Virus record (IMG/VR): IMGVR_UViG_3300030451_002728
Coordinates: 1 to 40,611 of that record
Length of the DNA: 40,611 nucleotides
Strand: one strand, 5' to 3'
Source: a virus
The position numbers were made by a program, and so were the translations under genes. Under the pieces are notes generated by a model. The model was not told the DNA's origin, searched no databases, and worked only from the letters and a program-made list of their open reading frames with translations. This document shows, in pieces, positions 15,410-25,600 of this stretch. Position 1 is the stretch's first letter. Every line of letters starts with the position of its first letter.

Positions 15410-16684
15410 TTATGATGCCGTACCAGGTATTAATAATTTATCTAAGTCTATATTTACTTCTTTATTAGAGCTAGAAAATTCTGTTATAGATGCTAATCCT
15501 GTAAAAGTTATTTTATCAATAGTATTTGAAAAAAATAACTTTGTACCAACTGTAAGTTCTTGAGCTTGTTGCATTACTACAGAGCCATCTCCATCAACTC
15601 CGGTTGCATCAGGCGTTACAGAAACTACGTTGTTATCAAGAGTATTGTCTACATCAACACCAAATACCCCGACAACAGAACCACCAGTTATACCTTTAGT
15701 ATTGTTTAAAGATATTCTAGTGCTAGAACCATCAGTAGCTTCTGTAATACTACCATCAGCTTTAACAGTTTTAGTTATACCCATAATATTGGTGGCAAAA
15801 TCTGGAGTTACTGTCAGATTTGTTAATTCAAAATGCAAACCAGTAGCATCTGCAATTCTTTGCCCATAAGATCTAAATGTCATAGTTTGACCATCTTCAA
15901 ACGCAACTGATTGAGAAAAAGTAAGTATATTATTATTAAAATCTATATCTGTTATAAAAGTATCTGAACTAGGTGCAGTTGTTGTTTTATGATAATACAA
16001 CTGTGTTCCAACAGCTAAATCTGTTATATCAGCAACAGTTACTCGCTCTGAAGCATTCCCACTGCCTTCTAAATTACTTACTATATTTTCTGTTGTTTGA
16101 TGATAAATTAAATTACCAGCAATAATGTTGTCTTTAATGTAGTCTTGATAGTCAAGTGGTTTAATACCACCAAAAAGTCTAAAGCCAAAACTACCAGTAT
16201 CTGTAGTGTTAGTGTTTATTTCAAATGAAAAACTTTTAGTAACAAAATCATCACCTGTACCAACTAATGTTGTAGACGGTAAAGAAGCGTACTTTGAAGT
16301 ATCGTTAGCTTGAGGAGCTAGTGTTATGGTTGTATCTGAAGATACTTTTTCTATGTTTTTAGATATAACATTTAAACCTCTATTAGTAACTGTGTCTTCT
16401 AGTGTTATTAATTTCACAACGTATGTTCCACCAGTACCGCCTCCAGTAGGAAAAGTAACACTTCTTTGTAAAAAATTAGACGTCATTTGCACTACTAAGT
16501 TGTTTTTAGGAGCATGACCACTAGTAAAAGTATCAGTTGTCCAATCGTAAAAATTTATAGTTCCTGATTGAGTTATTATTAAAAAAAATTTAGCACCTAA
16601 TTTAGCTTCAATTCTAATAGTTTTTATTGTTTCAGCAGTAGGCATTACCGCTGTGTCTAATGATAAATTACTTACTCTACTCAT
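15410..16684 (-). CDS. Beta-rich structural protein, probably tail-associated
   Basis: A 424-residue protein rich in Thr, Ser, Val, Asp and Asn with few charged helices, typical of beta-sandwich or fibre-like virion proteins. A pattern of an entry strand followed by G-T-x-L-[YF]-[YF] occurs twice (V-G-T-Q-L-Y-Y-H-K-T near residue 220 and V-G-T-K-L-F-F-S-N-T near residue 380), each followed by an I-T-x-[FI]-x-x-x-N-x-[IV] strand, so a small barrel domain is probably repeated. Its C-terminal layout resembles that of the 264-residue protein at 39405-40199. The start is 1 base after the giant tail gene. Exact role unknown. Confidence 0.6.
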   Translation of the reverse strand: MSRVSNLSLDTAVMPTAETIKTIRIEAKLGAKFFLIITQSGTINFYDWTTDTFTSGHAPKNNLVVQMTSNFLQRSVTFPTGGGTGGTYVVKLITLEDTVTNRGLNVISKNIEKVSSDTTITLAPQANDTSKYASLPSTTLVGTGDDFVTKSFSFEINTNTTDTGSFGFRLFGGIKPLDYQDYIKDNIIAGNLIYHQTTENIVSNLEGSGNASERVTVADITDLAVGTQLYYHKTTTAPSSDTFITDIDFNNNILTFSQSVAFEDGQTMTFRSYGQRIADATGLHFELTNLTVTPDFATNIMGITKTVKADGSITEATDGSSTRISLNNTKGITGGSVVGVFGVDVDNTLDNNVVSVTPDATGVDGDGSVVMQQAQELTVGTKLFFSNTIDKITFTGLASITEFSSSNKEVNIDLDKLLIPGTAS

Positions 16685-16685
16685 G

Positions 16686-19600
16686 TTATATTATTTCTGT
16701 TACTGACTGCGGAAAACCAATACCTTGAACACTAAATTTAGACGTATCTATAGTGGAATTATTTGTTAAATAACCTCCTTTTATATAACCAAACCATTTT
16801 CCTTCTTTTTTAATAAAGTTGTTTAAACTACCGCTGTCTAAATCAGTGTGTATATTTAAACATCTCCAACCTTCAATATCTCCGTTTATAGCATTAGAGT
16901 TATAAGAAGCCCCAAAATAAACTGATTCACTAACAGTTGGTTGAAGCACAAAAGCTTGAGATCCTTCGTAATTTATAGTGTTAAATGTTTTAACAACACT
17001 TGGCTCTACGTTTATTAAAGCTGTTACAGTTGATTTATATATTTCGCTAGCGTCTAAATGATTGTAAAAAAGATTATAATTTTCAGCTTCACTTTCTACG
17101 CAATCAGACCACTCTAAATTAACTGTATCATACTTCATTGGCATGTAGTGCCTATATAAATAACCATTTTTAAATGTAAAATATTTTTTAGATAAACTTA
17201 AACCACCTTCTGGTACAAAGGATTTAAAACTAGTCCAACCATTAACATCTTCACTAAAAGTTATTGTTTTTTCACCTAAACTATCACTAGCGTAATTACT
17301 ACCCTCAACAGGTAATAAACCTGGTATGTAAACTCTACGCATAGAAATATTATCTATCCAACCCGTAACAGTAGATTCTCCAGCACTATCTTTACGTATA
17401 ACTAAAGTGTTTCTAAAAGCTTCCCCAAAACCATTTTCATACTCTGAGTTAGCGTAATCTTCTGTTCCCGGCGCTATTACATCATAACCAAGAGTTGAGT
17501 CATAAACCATTCTGTTACTACTACCATCACCAATACCAACAACTTTAGTCACTTTCCACCATAAAAAATTACCATTTGCGTCATAAATTGCTTCGGGCGT
17601 GTAGTCGTTATGGTGTAATGTTGCTGAAGTAAAGTTTGGATCTCCAATATCATCAATTCTAAAGCCATAACCCTCAGCATTAAAATAATACATATGAAAC
17701 ACGCCTTGTCCATCTGAAACAGTGTCAGTAATATCATTAAAATCTTGCATTGCAAAATTAAAACTTACTTCATATTGTTCATATCTATTTATTTTTTTAT
17801 CAATAAATTGATTAGCACATACAATAACATTACCATTTCCAAAGTTAGAATCAAAACTTGGCGCTTCTCTAAATTGTAATCTGCCATCTGGATCTGAATT
17901 TTGATCCCAATATATCTGCCAAGAAATAAATTGACTTGTTGTAGAATCAAAACCGTCAAAATCCCAAGACCCAGCTTGACCACCGTTAAAAATAGTATTT
18001 TGTTGCGTTAAAGATATGTTTTTAATACCACAAGTCATTGGAAGTGATGATGTATTGTGATTAAAAAACGTTAACTTATTTTCGGCAACGTTATAAGTAT
18101 TACTATAACCACTAGCACTATACTCTTGAACAGTTATAGACGTGTCTTCAATACCGTCTTTAACAACACCGCCATCAGGACCAGTGCCATCTAGTTTAAA
18201 TTTAATTTCATATTTACCTGGAGAATTTATACCATAAGCTCTAATACCTGTAAACTCATTTGTTGCACCACCATAATTACCATAATCTGTAGAGCTACCA
18301 GTTACATAAACACTAAGATCTGGAACATCAAAACTATTTGTTCTAGGATTATTACCTAATTCAAATTTTAAAAGCCAACCATCTCCTTGGTTTAAAATAG
18401 GATTAGTACTTAAGTCTTGTGTCCACGAGCTTTGCTGGCCAAGAGTAGACCAATTGTAATTACCATCTTTCTTACAGTTTTCCCAACATAAATGGTCGTC
18501 ATTATAGTATAAAACACTATTAGTAAGAGCGTTTATCTGAATATGCCTATCACCATTACCATCGTAAATGCCTCTTAACCAGTTAGTAGCTGTTCCTAAA
18601 CCGTTAACATAACTTACTTTTTTAACTATTATACTTCTAACTCTTATATCGTTATTTATAAAATTATAAAAACGTATATTAATGTTTTCAGCACCAAGAG
18701 TTGATGATGTTGTAGTATTTACCCAAGAGTCAGATTCTATTTTAAATACCGCTCTATAAACCCACTGATCTGTACCATACTCCGTTCTATAATGAAGTCT
18801 ACAACTAGCATGCTCATCAGTATTACCACCTACATTAGTACCAAAACCACCTATTGTAGATAAATCTTGGTTCTGTGTTAATGAAGAGCCGTTTACACCT
18901 CTAATAGCTATATGACCATCTTGTAAGTTTCCACCAGAAGTATAAGATCCCACTACTGGTCCAGTACCTCCATTAGAAGGACTAACGTTAATACTAGGGT
19001 GATGAGTAGGGTCTAGCTCTATATCAACTAAATACCATTCTCCAGTTTCAAGAGGACTACCAGTATGGTCGTAAGAAATACCATAGCTACCTTGATTTCC
19101 AAGGTTCTCTTTAATTCTCCACCATGGAGAAGCAAGGTCTGTATATATTTTTTCACCTGGAGCGGCGCCATCTCCATTTGGACCGTTACCACCAGAAACA
19201 CCTATATCACCAGGTGGTGGCGGGTTATGACTAACGCCAAACTTATCTAGTATTATTTTATCAAAAATACCAGCTGAATTACCATAATTACCTTCTTGAG
19301 GATTTTGACCACCTGGATCCGCGCCTGGTGTTTTCCAACTAACAACAGGTCCAGTATAACTATTTGTTGAATCACCTGGCGCTGCTTTTGTTGCTGAAAC
19401 AGTGGTACCGCCTCTAGCATTACCAAACATGACAGCTTGATTAAAAGCGTGGTATGCACCAAAATTTGCACTAAGTGGAATACTTCCAATATTAAAATCC
19501 CAGTTCGTGTCACCGTGTATAACTTCAACCCAAGCTGGAACTGCTACATCTGGTATGTTAGGATGGTAATAAGAACCACCACTTGGGCTGTTAATGTAAT

Positions 19601-22600
19601 TGTTTATTGATTGTAAGTTAGCACCAGGACCAGTACCAGCTTGATTTAAAACATAACCACCAGCTCCACCGTTAACAGTTGGATCCCAAACTCCACCACC
19701 AGCAAGTACTTCGGCTTCTGTATATGTTTCTATAGCGCCTGTTGTTGGGTCATCATAAGTAGTAACTTGAACACCAGGATTTGCGGGAACAAAATCAGTG
19801 TGAGGTGCTTGAACAGAGTAACCTTTAACAACTCTTACGTCTTTAACTTGAAATATAGGTCTACTCATTGGGTATATACCAGAGCTACCTAATTGATAAC
19901 CAATATTATAGCTTGTTTGATAATCATTTCCTATAGCTATACCAAGATCTTGTATTAATTGTACTTCTTCAATACCATCACCAGTACCATTATGACTACC
20001 ATCAGCGTTTTGTTGGTTAGGATCTCTAAACTTATAACTAACACCAACAACTAGATCGTAACTAGTTAACTGACTCTGAGAATGCGCATGAGAAAGATCA
20101 TCAGTGGCGTTATCTATATAACTTGTACGTGGAAATACGAAAGGACCACCATTTGCAAAAGTATGTATATGATGCCAGTGGTTTGATATTCCACTCCAAG
20201 AATTACCAAAAACATTAGTAATATTGCTAATATTTGACGCAGCATCAAATCCATTGTATGTTACCCCTGTTTCATCAGCGTAAGCAGCAGAAGCTGAACT
20301 AGAAATATAACCAGTCCAAGTAGCTAAACCAACACCTGAGTGTGGCATGCTGTGATATTTAGTGTAAGGATTTATAGCGGGATCTGTCTCATACAATGAC
20401 GATGCACTTCCTGGTGAAACCATATATTGAACTATATCGGGAGAAATATAGTTTGGCGTACCATCAGCATTAAGTCCGTCTACAAGTTCAATTACAGGTT
20501 CTATTCTATTCATACCATAAAGAGAAGAGACTGTGTGTCCACTAACCATATATTCTTTATAACATTTAATCCTAACTTGAATATGTATTTCGTCACCGTT
20601 ATATATACTGTTATTATAAATACCAACACTGTTAGCTGTTGGACTTGGAGAACCCGGATAAGCAGCGTTGTAATAAGTAGCGTTAGTACCACCTTGACTT
20701 AATTGTCCTGATCTAGCAAGTTCTGTAAAAATAACTCTACTATCTTTGTGAGTTCTGTCAAAAGTAATATGCCCATTATTTGCTGCTCTAGTTATTTGAC
20801 CAGTAACTTCGTCATAATAATCGTTACCATTATACTGCGAGTAAGTCATAGGATAACTTTGTATAGCGGTAATTTCAGTAGTTGGATTATTACTATTTGT
20901 CGATGTAGCAGGCCAGCTTACACTAGTGTTACCAAAAGGATTTGCAAAATAAGGGTTACTGCTTGGGTTGCTTTCATCTATAACAGAAACAGAAGCAGTA
21001 TCAAGAGGTCCACACATCCTAGTTATTTTAGCTCTATGGGCTCCGCTGTCAACTTCAACAGAAGAGTATAAATTATATGAATTTGCTGCAGTAGGACCAA
21101 ATAAATCATTAGATGTAGTTGAAGGTCTTGCTAAAAATAAACTATCATCTACATTAGAATATGTTGCTTCAGCAAAAGGTACAGCAGCGGTAGCACCTAC
21201 TGTCGCTGTAGTTGCAGTAGCTATTACTGCTGCTGGAGCTGTTCCAGAGCCGTTTTGTTCTTGTTGAAAATGACCGACTGGTATGGCTGGATGATTTCTT
21301 ACGGTTATAGTTCTTCTAAAACTTTCATCTACAGGAAAACTGTAAACAGGATCAGTGTTTATGTCTTTTGTGTTGTAACTATGACCGTAACTACCACCAA
21401 CGTTAACACCTCCATTTGTAATATAACTTAAAACAGAAGTATCTATTGGTGTGCTTTCTGCACCTAATTGAAAATACGTGTTAAACACTATGTTTTCAGT
21501 ATAAGTGTTAGAAAATGTTAAATTATAATTTTCTTTATAACTATCATAACTACCTATTAAAGAAACGTTATTTTTTAAATTATCTCTAAACCAATCGTGC
21601 ATACCTGTTTTTGATATAGGTGTTATACCGTCCATAGATAATCTTAATACAGCACCTCTTTGTGAGTCTGTAAAATAAGCTCTGTATGATTCTGAAGCAA
21701 AAGACTCTGGATTTTTAGCAATACCATACTCTCCAACAAAAGGCACTGTTTGACCTAAAACGTTTTCGTTTGCTGTTAATTGAGCGTTTCCGTCCGCGTT
21801 AAATACGGCATCTTTATTAGCTAATATTTTAATAACTTTATCTTCACAAAAGGCAACTAAATCTGTATTTCTAGTAAAAAGTTTTTGTATACTACCATAA
21901 GTTGGATTTAAATCTTTAGTAATCTTTTCAGCCATTATAAACTGATTCAAATCATTAACACCAGAGTTAGAATTATATAATCCGGAAAATATTAAACCAC
22001 TAGATCTAGACTCTTGCTGATAAGTTTCTTGTGTAATACTAGAAACTTTAGGACCATTAGTAATAAACATCTCATTAAAATCATCTCTAATTCTATTAGA
22101 TTCTAATCCATTACCAAAAGAAAAACAATTAAACCAAGGTAAACCAACTTCTATTTGTGTAGAAGAAATATTAGGTTTAAATATAAAATTAGTTTTAAAA
22201 CCAGAAACAGAACCTGTTAAATTTTGTTGTCCTAGCTCAGCTATTGTATAACTGCCATCTTCTCTAATAAATTTTACTTGATAATTAGTATAATCTATTT
22301 CATTTGTACCGTCACCAGCTATAAAACCAGGCTCAAACGTAGCTATATTATTATCCCACTCTACTAGATAAACATTATCATCTTCTTGATTAGAAGGTAC
22401 GTTTAATAATTCAACTTTACAACCTTTCGGAGCAAATAAACTATTAGTATGTTTGTTTATTCTAATAGGTATGCTGTCACTAGCCTCATGATATATATCT
22501 AAATCAGCTTTTTGTTTTTTAGGACTTAATTCCCATATAGCTGGAAACTTATTTAAATCACTTAAAATTAAATCTTGAATAGGCTCTAAAAACTCTATAT

Positions 22601-25600
22601 CAGTAAAGTTATCACTATCTAAATCACCAGACATAGCATCTTTGTTATTTATACTATTATCTACTGGATTATAACTAGATTGTGTAGGGTTTTTGTCAAG
22701 CTCTATAATATAACATAGTCTTCTATTGTGAGCAGCTCCAAAATCAACTATTTTTTTCTTTAAATCTTCTAATTTACTTACACCATAATTATTCGCTGCA
22801 GAGTCTTTATCAGTAAGGCCAACTGCTTCGTTGTAGTCACCGTCTTTATCTATAGAGTCTAAAAATTTTAAAGCAAAATCTTCAACAGTAGAATAAGCAC
22901 TACCCATATGAGTATCATCATAATCATATTTATAACCACCGTTTCCATTCCAGTATATATTATAATGAGATCTCCAATTAGTGTGATTATAAAGTTTTTT
23001 AATTTGCACTTTTTTTATAGTGTATACATTTTCTGTATCTTCATGTGCGGTAGCACCAGCAGCTCCAGGTGTAGTATAATTAAATCTAAATTTAGCTCCT
23101 GGATATATATTTCTAATAAAATCTCTAATTTTATTATCTGGATCTCCGTTTTCATTAAACGTTGGATCCCACTGTCTCTCGTGTAGCTCTCTGTATTCTA
23201 AATTATAACCGTAACCAACGCCAGGGCCAGGCGGCTCTTTATAAACTTTATAAGTATTATCACTACCGTTGGCATAGTTACCTTCCATAGCTAGATGGTA
23301 ATGTTTATTTGCGTGACTACTATCGCTACCAAACTTATCAGCAGCTCTACGTCCAGTAAACACACCACCACCCCATATACCTTGTAAATTGTCCATTATA
23401 GTATCTTCTCCATAAAGCATTGGATTACTAAGACTCCAAGTGTTATTATGTAAATTTCTACCTGGAGCAAAAAACGACAAGTGCATAAAGTGTTTACCTG
23501 TTTCTTTATTTTCAGAATAAGTTTTAGTATCTTTACCAACACCTCTATCTTCACCGTTCATACCACTTAACCATCTTCTAGGACCTACAGCGTGGTAATC
23601 GTTAGTTGTTACAAAACCTTCTAAGCAATTTATATGGTTTGCTGCTTCGTTACCAAACAAAGTTAATCTACCAACATGTTGATTAGCACCAACAAAACCA
23701 TCTATTTGTAAACCTTTATTGTTACCATTATCGTCTTCGTAAGTCCAGTTATCTACAGTATCAAACAAATGAGATGTTGTTATTATACCTTGATTAGGAT
23801 CAGATCCAGCTTGCGTAAAAACAGTAGAAGAATTTGAAAAATATTGTCCACTCTGATAATAACCAGCACCACCACTCATAAAAGATTTTCCTTTTGTTGC
23901 TTCTAACTCGTTTTCTGTTATTTCAGTCCACCATTTTTTTACAGGAGGATAAGACCAGCAAGACTCTTTACCAGAAGCATCTCCAAATGAAAAACCAGGC
24001 GGTTGATAATGTTGAGTTGTAAAACCAGACCAATTAATACAATTAAACTTAGCATAGTTACTATGATTACTTTGACCAGAAGCGATATGCATAGCATCTA
24101 CAAAAAATCTAGGTCTTTTTGTGTCATTATTTAATTCTGCTAAAACATTTTCCCACATTACATGCCAGTCTGTTAATCTAGCAGTACCACCAAGACCGTT
24201 TACATTGGTATTTCCACCACCAGCTTGTTGTATGTCATTGTTAGACTGTTTTGTTGCATGGTAAAAACCAAAATAATTAGTAGCACCATAAGGAGCGCCA
24301 CTACCAAAATGATGAGGGTTATTAGCGTTGGTAAGAGTACTTTGACCAGGATCATCTTGCCAATACCAAGCCCCTGATTTTGCTTTAACTTGATATTGAT
24401 TTAATTCTTGCAACTCGTTACCTTCAGTAATATTTTGTGTTATTTGGTTTTTAGATATTTTAACAAAAAACTGACCTGAAAAATTTTCTTGTCTTTCTTC
24501 TTTTCTTTCTACTTGAAAAACTAAATCTGCATGTAAGTTTGCCTCGCTTGTGCTATCAGCGGCATTACCACTCACGTGAGCTATATCAGCATCTACTTCT
24601 TCAATAGGTCTTTCTAACTTAATAACATAACCATTAGATCCTACCCAACCACCCGCACCTTTGTATTTAGAAGAAGCTGTTACTGTACCATCATCAGCAA
24701 GTCTAAACCAAGAGAAATACAAATCTGTATATATATCAGCAGTATCTGGATTAATATCTTTAGCTAATCTTGGTCTTGCAGATGTATATTGACCATTTTC
24801 ACTCGTCCAACGAAGGATACTTAATTGAAGAGTATCATTACCTATTTTATCTATCCTAAAATTATCTCTTTGGAAAAACTTTAAAATAGGAGTGTCGTCC
24901 TGAGTAAGAGTATTGTTAGAGTCATTAGCAACTGTTCCTAAATTAACTAATTTATGTTTTATAGCATCTGGCGCTTCATTTTTTATATCAATTACTTTAA
25001 ACTTGTTTTCAAAAGTAATTTGATTTTCATTAGCACCTATTTTCTTTTTTAAAATTATATAATCTTCTTCTGATATTTTATTTCTATCTGAAGAAGGAAA
25101 TGAAAGCCACAAATGACCTTCTTCATTATCTAATTCATAAATACTCTTAGCTGTCCAAGCTCTTTGCATAGCTAAATTATAATACTCACCTGAGTTTTCT
25201 TTTACAAAAAACTTAATATATTCTACCCAGTCAGGAAAATTATTTACAGCAGAAGCAACTAGTTGATTGCTTTTACTAGCATTTTTATCTCCTCTTTCAT
25301 TTTCCCAAGGAATATAAGTAGCTCCAGTATTAGAAGTAAAAACAGGTGTTTCTCTACCAAATTCATCTATGTAAACAACACCTACTTGATAGTTTCTTTG
25401 TGACTTTATAGAAGGTAAACCTTTAGAATCAAAATCACTTAACATCTTTTTTCTATTTCTATAACTTACAAAAACTTTTGGTTTACTACCTATAGTATAG
25501 TTTTGTATATAATTACCATATACTATTCTATTACCAACAACTTCTTGTGCTTTTGCTTTTAAAGGTACGTTATCCCAAGGTCTAAGCAATTGGTTAGCTG

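Noticed and set aside
20427-21267. Three overlapping plus-strand frames within the giant tail gene
   Set aside because: Composition (Ile, Ser, Cys) is that of a reverse complement and no motif is present; the minus frame is continuous with known tail signatures.
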